NCBI RefSeq assembly: GCF_032229285.1
Contig: NZ_CP135084.1
Span: 62,001-126,000 of the forward strand
DNA: 64,000 nt
Source of the DNA: Rheinheimera sp. MMS21-TC3
GTDB lineage: Bacteria; Pseudomonadota; Gammaproteobacteria; Enterobacterales; Alteromonadaceae
Reading direction: 5' to 3'
Within the stretch, counting starts at the first letter, position 1. Every line of letters begins with the position of its first letter. The notes below the pieces were generated by a model, which was given only the letters and a program-made list of their open reading frames with translations, ran no database searches and was not told the DNA's origin. Positions 57,889 to 64,000 of this stretch are shown piece after piece. The translations under genes were made by a program, and so were the position numbers.

Positions 57889-58442
57889 TGCAAATAAAAG
57901 CGCAGCTAGATAAGATTTTAAAAATTGCGCTAGTGCTGTACCCCTTTTACGTGTGGTGGGCAATTAGCCATTGGCATCCTGCAACAGCTTTGTTGCCTAT
58001 AGCCTGTATAGCACTTGTTAAGTCTTTTACCGGTAATGCTGGTATAGCTAGCCGTAGCTTTTTTTTACTAACCTGTGTTGGTTTAATATTAGCAATGCTA
58101 CTGGGACAAGCTGAACACGCTATGCTGTATTATCCAGTTTGGATGAATGCAGGCATGCTCTTGCTATTTAGCTATTCACTGCTTTATCCACCCACTGTAG
58201 TTGAGCGTATTGCTAGGTTAATGGACGGTGAGCTTGAGCCAAAAGCTATTGTTTACACCAGAAAAGTAACAATAGTCTGGTGTGTGTTTTTTCTACTTAA
58301 CGGTAGCATAGCCTTGTTAACCGCAACCTTAGGTGATTGGGATTTATGGTTGTTGTACAACGGTTTTATAGCTTACGTACTAATGGGATTGTTGATGTTT
58401 ATTGAATGGCAGGTACGGCGCCTTGTTAAAGCAGCAAAATAA
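57888..58442 (+). CDS. Aryl-polyene cluster membrane protein (COG4648)
   Basis: A 184-residue protein with about six hydrophobic spans. The segment LLYPPTVVERIARLMDGELEPKA is typical of the COG4648 proteins found between the carrier proteins and the ligase in aryl-polyene clusters. Role unknown, possibly membrane anchoring of the synthesis complex. Its end overlaps the ligase gene. Confidence 0.85.
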   Translation: MQIKAQLDKILKIALVLYPFYVWWAISHWHPATALLPIACIALVKSFTGNAGIASRSFFLLTCVGLILAMLLGQAEHAMLYYPVWMNAGMLLLFSYSLLYPPTVVERIARLMDGELEPKAIVYTRKVTIVWCVFFLLNGSIALLTATLGDWDLWLLYNGFIAYVLMGLLMFIEWQVRRLVKAAK

Positions 58443-59775
58443 TCACTGGCAGCTATCTTGGCCAACGGTAAAACAGCCCCTGTTTACAGATGGGGTTAAT
58501 ATTACTACCGCACAACAGTGGCAACGGCAATTACAGCAGCTCAAAACCTATATTGATGCTCAGCCTGGCGATACAGTATTACTGTATCAACCCGATAGCT
58601 TATTATTTTCGCTCTGGTTTATTGCCCTGTGTCAGTTGGGTAAGCATATAGTTTTAGCACCGGATAATCAGCCTCAGACTCTTGAACTGGCCATGAAAAA
58701 CTGTGATTGGCAAGCACCATCTCTGAAGCCTGAAGGAAGTGCTAGTAGTATTGTTGAAAACGATAATGCGTCAATAGCAATAAATTTGCAAAACCAGACT
58801 AAGGTTAGCTTTTTTACATCAGGTTCTACCAGCCAACCTAAGCTTGTCACTAAACACTTGTCGCAACTGCTGTTAGAGGTACAGGTTCTGCAAGCTCAAT
58901 TTGCGACAGGTTTTAACCAACAAACATTATTTGCCGCTACTGTTTCTTATCAGCATATTTATGGTTTGTTATTCCGCTTGCTTTGGCCTTTATGTTTTGG
59001 CCATTTGCAGTACCGGTTGCAATTAAGTTATTTAGAACAATGGCAAGCACTATTACAACAGTACCAAGTTGTGTTTATTGCTAGCCCAGCGCATTTAGCT
59101 CGGTTTGATGATATAGATAAGCTTGCCCCTTTGGCTGAGCATAGTTTGGCTATATTCAGCTCAGGTGGGCCCTTAGCCGATGATGTACCAGAGCGTTACT
59201 TCAAAGCGCTAAAACAAGCACCTACAGAAGTATTTGGTAGCACGGAAACCGGTGGTATAGCTTTTCGCCAGCGCAATACCCTAGATGCCGTTTGGCAGGT
59301 ATTTGATGGTGTTAGTATTAGCCAAAATGACCAGCAGGCTCTTGAAGTAAGGTCAGCTTACTTAGATGTTGCTGGTACTTTTACTACCTCAGATCAGGTA
59401 CAGCTGTTAAGTACTAAGACTTTTCGTTTATTAGGTCGGCTAGATCGTATTGTTAAAATTGAAGAAAAACGCTTGTCGTTACCTGAAATTGAACAGCATT
59501 GCCTATTGTCGCCTCTAGTTACGCATGCCGCCGCTTTAGTGCTACGGCAAACTAAAGTGCAATTGGCACTAGTTGTCGTTTTAACTGCAACTGGCGAGCA
59601 ACTATTACAGCAACAAGGCAAACTGGCGCTAAACCAACAGCTAAAGCAACATTTACTGCAACGTTTTGAGCGTGTAATGTTACCAAGAAAATTTCGTTAC
59701 GTGTCGGCGCTGCCCTACAATCAGCAGGGTAAACTGCCGCTGCTGCAACTGGAAGCACTGTTTTATCATGACTAA
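58423..59775 (+). CDS. Acyl-adenylating ligase (ApeH type)
   Basis: A 450-residue ANL-family ligase that would adenylate the aromatic starter acid and load it on a carrier protein. ATP-binding loop SFFTSGSTSQPKLVTK, then VFGSTETGGIAFRQ, LLGRLDRIVKIEEKRLSL and the C-terminal catalytic lysine in LPYNQQGKLPLLQL. No ATG lies near the start: TTG 58423 (AGG upstream) or TTG 58402 are the options. The overlap with the membrane-protein gene is 20 or 41 bp. Confidence 0.88.
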   Translation: MLKQQNNHWQLSWPTVKQPLFTDGVNITTAQQWQRQLQQLKTYIDAQPGDTVLLYQPDSLLFSLWFIALCQLGKHIVLAPDNQPQTLELAMKNCDWQAPSLKPEGSASSIVENDNASIAINLQNQTKVSFFTSGSTSQPKLVTKHLSQLLLEVQVLQAQFATGFNQQTLFAATVSYQHIYGLLFRLLWPLCFGHLQYRLQLSYLEQWQALLQQYQVVFIASPAHLARFDDIDKLAPLAEHSLAIFSSGGPLADDVPERYFKALKQAPTEVFGSTETGGIAFRQRNTLDAVWQVFDGVSISQNDQQALEVRSAYLDVAGTFTTSDQVQLLSTKTFRLLGRLDRIVKIEEKRLSLPEIEQHCLLSPLVTHAAALVLRQTKVQLALVVVLTATGEQLLQQQGKLALNQQLKQHLLQRFERVMLPRKFRYVSALPYNQQGKLPLLQLEALFYHD

Positions 59776-60124
59776 TTTATTCCCTGTCGTCCAAGTACTA
59801 CAGCAAAGTACTAATAAAGTTGAATTGCAGCTAGATATTAGCCCAGACATTGCCTATTTTGAGGGCCACTTTCCGCAAGCGCCAGTACTAGCCGGTGTTA
59901 CCCAGCTGCATTGGGTAGTGCACTATTGTAAACAGTATTTCCCACAGTTACTTGATGTACTGTCGGTAGAGGTATTGAAGTTTCAAATAATGATTCGGCC
60001 TCATGACAGCTTAACATTAACGCTAGACCTTAGTGCCAGCAACACCATCCAATTTGGTTATTTTAAGCAAGGCGAAAAAGTGGCTTCGGGCCGTTTAAAA
60101 TGGGCACTGCAAAGTGATAAATAA
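59768..60124 (+). CDS. 3-hydroxyacyl-ACP dehydratase (ApeI/FabZ-like)
   Basis: A 118-residue hotdog dehydratase. YFEGHFPQAPVLAGVTQLHW carries the FabZ/FabA-type catalytic His and hydrophobic helix. It is the second dehydratase of the cluster. Overlaps the ligase and the glycosyltransferase genes by 8 and 11 bp. Confidence 0.88.
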   Translation: MTNLFPVVQVLQQSTNKVELQLDISPDIAYFEGHFPQAPVLAGVTQLHWVVHYCKQYFPQLLDVLSVEVLKFQIMIRPHDSLTLTLDLSASNTIQFGYFKQGEKVASGRLKWALQSDK

Positions 60125-60863
60125 TTGCTTTATTATTCCTATTTACAATCATCACGACACTATAGCGCATACAGTGCGACAGCTATTACCCTTTGGCTAT
60201 GCCATCATTATTGCTGATGACGGCTCTAACGCTGAAACAAAGCAAGTGCTAGCTGAATTAGCTAAGCAGTATTCTCAAGTTGATATTATTACCTTAGCGC
60301 AAAACTCCGGTAAAGGTGTTGCTATGTGCACGGCGCTGCAATATGCCTATCAACAAGGCTTTAGTCATGGTTTACAAATTGACGCCGACGGCCAACATGA
60401 TGTGAATGATGTGCCGCTATTTTGGCAAAAAGCCGCCCAGCACCCTGAAGCTTTAATTAGCGGTGCACCAATATACGATAACTCTATGCCTTTAGGTCGA
60501 AAGATTGGCCGTGAGATTACTCATTTTTGGGTCCGTATTGAAACGCTATCCTTACAAATTAAAGATTCCATGTTAGGGTTTCGTGTCTATCCGCTACGCA
60601 GTAGCAATCAAATTATTCAGCGTTACGCTATAGGCCAGCGCATGGACTTTGATACCGACATTATGGTGCGTTTATTTTGGCATGATGTTGCCGTACTTTT
60701 TATCGCCACTAAAGTTATCTATCCACAAGGTGGCCGCTCTAACTTTAAGATGCTGCGTGATAATTGGCTTATTTCTAAAATGCATACTCGATTATTTTTT
60801 GGCATGCTATGGCGAATACCTAAATTACTAACCCGCAAACGGCGAGTAAAATATGAAGCCTGA
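60114..60863 (+). CDS. Family 2 glycosyltransferase
   Basis: A 249-residue GT-A glycosyltransferase. NCFIIPIYNHHDTIAHTVRQ, ADDGSNAETKQVL, QIDADGQHDVNDVP (the DxD type motif) and the C-terminal VIYPQGGRSNFKMLRDNW are seen. It lacks obvious membrane spans. It probably adds a sugar to the lipid head that carries the polyene. In E. coli-type clusters a comparable domain is fused to the acyltransferase; here it is separate. Starts at GTG 60114. Confidence 0.9.
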   Translation: MINNCFIIPIYNHHDTIAHTVRQLLPFGYAIIIADDGSNAETKQVLAELAKQYSQVDIITLAQNSGKGVAMCTALQYAYQQGFSHGLQIDADGQHDVNDVPLFWQKAAQHPEALISGAPIYDNSMPLGRKIGREITHFWVRIETLSLQIKDSMLGFRVYPLRSSNQIIQRYAIGQRMDFDTDIMVRLFWHDVAVLFIATKVIYPQGGRSNFKMLRDNWLISKMHTRLFFGMLWRIPKLLTRKRRVKYEA

Positions 60864-61836
60864 ACCTACCCATTGGGCACGTAAAACAGAAAATGGTAGC
60901 TACATAGCTATTCGCGCTTTACTTACCTTATACCGCTTCGGTGGTAAGTGGTTGATAATGATATGTTTGGCGCCAATTCTGGCTTATTTCTTTTTAAAAG
61001 ATCGTAGCGCACGTAATGCTTCATTACAGTTTTTACAGCAAGTGCATCATTTTAAAGCCACTGCCAGCCCTTTTAAACACCAACCTGGCTATTGGCAAAG
61101 TTACAAACACTTTTGGCAGTTTGCACTAGCAGCCTTGGCTAAGATTGATGCTTGGCTAGGCCGTCTTGCACAAAGCAATGTAAGTTATGGTGGCAGTGTG
61201 CCATTTGAAACTATTGCTCGTTCTGGCAAGGGCGCCATCCTTATTGGTAGCCATTTAGGTAATCAAGAAGTATGTCGAGCGCTAGTACGCAGTAAATACC
61301 CTATCCGCATTAATGTTCTAGCTCACACCCAGCATACTGCTGCTTTTAATCGTATTTTAAAGGAAAGTAGTAGCGACGTTGATTTACATTTAATTGAAGT
61401 CAACGAAATGACACCCGCTGTCAGTGTTATGCTGAGCGACTGCATTGAACGCGGTGAACTGGTAGTTATTGTCGGCGATCGCATTTCAGCAAAAGCTCCT
61501 GAGCGTACTGTATGGGCAGACTTTCTTGGCAAGCCTGCGCCTTTTGCCGTTGGCCCTTGGGTACTAGCAAGTGTGCTGCAATGTCCAGTTTATTTAATGT
61601 TTTGCATGAAACAACAACAAGGTTACAACTTAATATTTGAGCCTTTTTCTGAGGCTATAAATATACCGCGTAAGCAACGACAGCAAGTACTCACAGACTT
61701 AGCTCAAGACTACGCTAAGGTACTAGAAACCTTAGCTTGCCGATACCCCTTACAATGGTTTAATTTTTACGACTTTTGGCAGCTTCCTGGCGCCAAACAA
61801 CACAAGGAACATACTGGTGACAACAGTAGCAACTGA
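60853..61836 (+). CDS. LpxL-like lipid acyltransferase
   Basis: A 327-residue protein of the lipid A biosynthesis acyltransferase family. LIGSHLGNQEVCRAL holds the catalytic His pattern (H-x4-E), and GELVVIVGDRISAKAPERTV the second block. One N-terminal span near residues 30-50. Aryl-polyene clusters have a member of this family. Overlaps the glycosyltransferase gene by 11 bp and the lyase gene by 20 bp. Confidence 0.9.
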   Translation: MKPEPTHWARKTENGSYIAIRALLTLYRFGGKWLIMICLAPILAYFFLKDRSARNASLQFLQQVHHFKATASPFKHQPGYWQSYKHFWQFALAALAKIDAWLGRLAQSNVSYGGSVPFETIARSGKGAILIGSHLGNQEVCRALVRSKYPIRINVLAHTQHTAAFNRILKESSSDVDLHLIEVNEMTPAVSVMLSDCIERGELVVIVGDRISAKAPERTVWADFLGKPAPFAVGPWVLASVLQCPVYLMFCMKQQQGYNLIFEPFSEAINIPRKQRQQVLTDLAQDYAKVLETLACRYPLQWFNFYDFWQLPGAKQHKEHTGDNSSN

Positions 61837-63406
61837 CTCTGTTAAGCATTCTTCTTCTACTGTTACCTTTGGCAGTGGACGAATTAGCATTGAACAAATT
61901 ACCGCTATAGCACAACAAGGTTTACTTGTCGAACTAAGCCAAAACTCGCATTTTCAGCACCAGATAGACGCCGGTGTTGCCTTCTTAGATAAGCTATTAG
62001 AAGAAGATGGCGTTATTTATGGTGTAACAACCGGCTATGGTGATAGCTGCACCGTAAAAGTAGCTTTGTCACAAGTGCATGAGTTGCCCATTCATTTAAC
62101 CCGTTTTCATGGCTGTGGCTTAGGTGATTATTTTACTGCTGAGCAAGGTCGGGCTATCTTAGCTACCCGCTTATGCTCACTCACCCAAGGCTATTCTGGT
62201 GTTAGCTGGCCTTTACTCAACCAATTAACGACCTATTTAAATCACAATGTTATTCCGCGTATTCCACAAGAAGGTAGCGTGGGAGCCAGTGGCGACTTAA
62301 CGCCGTTATCTTATGTAGCAGCGAGTCTAATTGGTGAGCGTGAAGTTTATCATAACGGTGAAATACGACAGGTTGTTGATGTATTGCCTGAGCTTGGTTT
62401 AACCCCTATTAAGCTAAGGCCCAAAGAAGGCCTAGCTATTATGAACGGCACTGCGGTAATGACAGCCTTAGCTTGTTTAGCTTATCAGCGGGCAGAATAT
62501 CTAACCCGTTTATCAAGTCGAATAACGGCACTGGCTAGCTTAGCTCTTAAGGGTAACAGCAACCACTTTGATGAAATCTTATTTAGCGTCAAACCTCATC
62601 AAGGCCAAAATGAAGTTGCGAGCTGGATCAGAAATGATCTTAATCATCATGAGCATCCGCGTAATTCTGATCGCTTACAAGATAGATATTCTATTCGCTG
62701 TGCGCCACATATTATTGGCGTATTACGCGATGCACTGCCATGGTTTAAACAAACAATCGAAAACGAGCTAAACAGTGCAAATGACAACCCTATTATTGAT
62801 GGCATTGGTGAGCACGTTTTACATGGCGGCCATTTTTACGGTGGTCATATTGCTATGGTTATGGACAGTATGAAGGCTGCTGTTGCTAATTTAGCGGACT
62901 TACACGATAGACAAATGGCCTTGTTAGTTGATACCAAGTTTAACAATGGCTTACCATCAAATTTATCCGGTGCAAGCCCAGAGCGGCGCCATATTAATCA
63001 TGGTTTTAAAGCAGTACAAATTGGTTGCAGTGCTTGGACTGCTGAAGCCTTAAAGCTAACCATGCCAGCTAGCGTATTTTCTCGCTCTACCGAGTGCCAT
63101 AACCAAGATAAAGTTAGCATGGGAACTATTGCCGCACGTGACTGTTTACGAGTATTGCAATTAACCGAACAAGTCGTTGCCGCATCTTTATTGGCAGTGC
63201 AGCAAGCTGTACAGCTAAGAGTGAATCAGGGTGAGTTAACTAAAGCCAGTCTCACGGCTGATATACAACAGATGTTAAGCCAACTGCAAACTGACTATCC
63301 GTTATTGCAAGAAGATAGACCATTAGAGTACAGTTTACGCCAACTCATTTCTCAAGTTCAGCAGCAACACTGGCCTTTATATCAGGACACTAAAAATGCC
63401 AAATAA
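61817..63406 (+). CDS. Aromatic amino acid ammonia-lyase
   Basis: A 529-residue lyase of the HAL/PAL/TAL family. The MIO prosthetic group would form from A157-S158-G159 in SVGASGDLTPLSYVAASL; Y68 lies in IYGVTTGYG, and NSANDNPIIDG is present. The substrate-selecting pair is F97-H98 (RFHGCGLGD); histidine lyases have Ser-His, so tyrosine or phenylalanine is more likely. It would supply coumarate or cinnamate as polyene starter, as in flexirubin clusters. GTG 61817 has AAGGAAC upstream. No hut genes are near. Confidence 0.9.
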   Translation: MTTVATDSVKHSSSTVTFGSGRISIEQITAIAQQGLLVELSQNSHFQHQIDAGVAFLDKLLEEDGVIYGVTTGYGDSCTVKVALSQVHELPIHLTRFHGCGLGDYFTAEQGRAILATRLCSLTQGYSGVSWPLLNQLTTYLNHNVIPRIPQEGSVGASGDLTPLSYVAASLIGEREVYHNGEIRQVVDVLPELGLTPIKLRPKEGLAIMNGTAVMTALACLAYQRAEYLTRLSSRITALASLALKGNSNHFDEILFSVKPHQGQNEVASWIRNDLNHHEHPRNSDRLQDRYSIRCAPHIIGVLRDALPWFKQTIENELNSANDNPIIDGIGEHVLHGGHFYGGHIAMVMDSMKAAVANLADLHDRQMALLVDTKFNNGLPSNLSGASPERRHINHGFKAVQIGCSAWTAEALKLTMPASVFSRSTECHNQDKVSMGTIAARDCLRVLQLTEQVVAASLLAVQQAVQLRVNQGELTKASLTADIQQMLSQLQTDYPLLQEDRPLEYSLRQLISQVQQQHWPLYQDTKNAK

Positions 63407-63821
63407 TGCCATTAAGCAAGCTGAAATTATTATTGATGTGCCGTTTTTTGATGTTGATGCCATGCAGGTTGTATGGCATGGTCATTACGTCAAGTATTTA
63501 GAAGTAGCACGTTGTGAGTTATTGCGTAGTTTTAACTATGACTATAACGATATGTCTGACTCAGGCTATATGTGGCCGATAGTAGATATGTCATTAAAAT
63601 ATGTAGGTTCAGCTTTATTTGCCCATAAAATTAAAGTGGTCGCCACCTTAAAAGAGTGGGAAAACCGGTTGCGGATCGATTACTTAATTACCGATCTTGC
63701 CACGGGTAAAAAGTTAACCAAAGCTAGCACAACTCAGGTTGCTATCGATCTTAATACTCAACAGATGTGCTTTGAGTCTCCTGACATCTTATTTGAAAAA
63801 CTAGGTTATGCTAAGCCATGA
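63396..63821 (+). CDS. YbgC/FadM-like thioesterase (ApeK type)
   Basis: A 141-residue hotdog thioesterase. FFDVDAMQVVWHGHYVKYLEVAR has the catalytic Asp and the motif of the YbgC group. Aryl-polyene clusters have one at this place, perhaps for proofreading or release. Overlaps the lyase by 11 bp and the next gene by 4 bp. Confidence 0.9.
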   Translation: MPNNAIKQAEIIIDVPFFDVDAMQVVWHGHYVKYLEVARCELLRSFNYDYNDMSDSGYMWPIVDMSLKYVGSALFAHKIKVVATLKEWENRLRIDYLITDLATGKKLTKASTTQVAIDLNTQQMCFESPDILFEKLGYAKP

Positions 63822-64000
63822 AATACCAAGGCCTTGTTACTATACTGTTATGCACTGTATTTAGCAGCTTGGCCTACGCCAAGGCTGAGCTAATGCCGTG
63901 GCAGCCGTTACATGGCAAAGTATGGTTTTTGCAAGTTAAAAACTTACAAGGCTTACCAGTTCCACTGCGTAGTAGTGGCTATTTAGAGATAGCACCACAA
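63818..64000 (+). CDS. LolA-like outer-membrane lipoprotein carrier protein, partial
   Basis: The first 61 codons, cut by the window edge. A signal peptide covers residues 1-21 (MKYQGLVTILLCTVFSSLAYA). What follows (KVWFLQVKNLQGLPVPLRSSGYL) fits the LolA-like proteins (ApeL) of aryl-polyene clusters, which probably carry the lipid-linked pigment across the periplasm. The ATG overlaps the thioesterase stop (ATGA). Confidence 0.75.
   Translation, partial: MKYQGLVTILLCTVFSSLAYAKAELMPWQPLHGKVWFLQVKNLQGLPVPLRSSGYLEIAPQ

Noticed and set aside
61817..63406. Histidine ammonia-lyase HutH
   Set aside because: No hut genes are near, the selectivity pair is Phe-His instead of Ser-His, and the gene is inside the polyene operon with overlaps on both sides.

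Overview
The window looks like a chromosomal segment of a gammaproteobacterium of the order Alteromonadales or a close relative. The gene families and the moderate GC suggest the Rheinheimera/Arsukibacterium/Alishewanella group; this is inferred from protein character only, as no rRNA is present. Most of the window is ordinary chromosome: leu and ilv operons with leader peptides and attenuators, argA, proB, speE/speA, rhlE, glrK-glrR, elaA and a tRNA-Leu. No insertion sequence, prophage or CRISPR array is visible.

Layout. 1-3114: the attI-proximal end of an integron. An IntI-type integrase (2140-3114, +) has a LexA-type SOS box at its start, and cassettes run leftwards on the minus strand. 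The first cassette encodes a pentapeptide-repeat protein, two follow that carry diverged copies of a ~270-bp non-coding repeat, and a fourth encodes a membrane protein cut by the window edge. Three attC-like hairpins separate them. 3188-8117: leuL-leuABCD on the minus strand. 8409-8565: tRNA-Leu(UAA) and its promoter. 8764-12816: a glrK/lipoprotein/glrR locus, preceded by a small membrane-protein gene with a sigma-54 promoter and an upstream TGTC-N10-GACA site of the GlrR type. 12846-15602: DUF2288, two thioesterases, a 2OG-Fe(II) oxygenase and ElaA. 15635-19646: a phosphate-binding-like protein, an outer-membrane beta-barrel and a GGDEF-EAL protein in one unit. 19843-30055: rhlE, a gene of unknown function, a DUF350/DUF1190/glutathionylspermidine-synthase-like operon, argA, an FAD oxidoreductase with proB, and an OmpA-type lipoprotein. 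30129-40736: a TonB receptor, polyamine genes, an acyltransferase, a methyltransferase, a single-domain response regulator, CnoX and small genes. 40782-46416: ilvL-ilvGMDA (no ilvE).

47139-64000 (continuing past the right edge) is a pigment gene cluster that joins aryl-polyene genes with dialkylresorcinol genes, i.e. a flexirubin-type layout. An aromatic amino acid ammonia-lyase would make a cinnamate/coumarate starter, and an adenylating ligase would load it on one of three acyl carrier proteins. Ketosynthases, a ketosynthase-like chain-length factor and two hotdog dehydratases would extend the polyene. DarA- and DarB-like enzymes would form the dialkylresorcinol. Acyltransferases, a glycosyltransferase, a LolA-like protein and an ABC exporter would finish and place the product in the envelope. 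A phosphopantetheinyl transferase lies at the left border. A ketoreductase and the MMPL-type exporter usual in such clusters are not in the window and probably lie to the right.

The points most worth following are the GlrR/sigma-54-controlled small membrane protein, a BtrH-like acyltransferase beside darB that could form the polyene-resorcinol ester, an unrecognised 138-residue protein between them, and the repeat-bearing integron cassettes whose reading frame runs through an attC site into the next gene.
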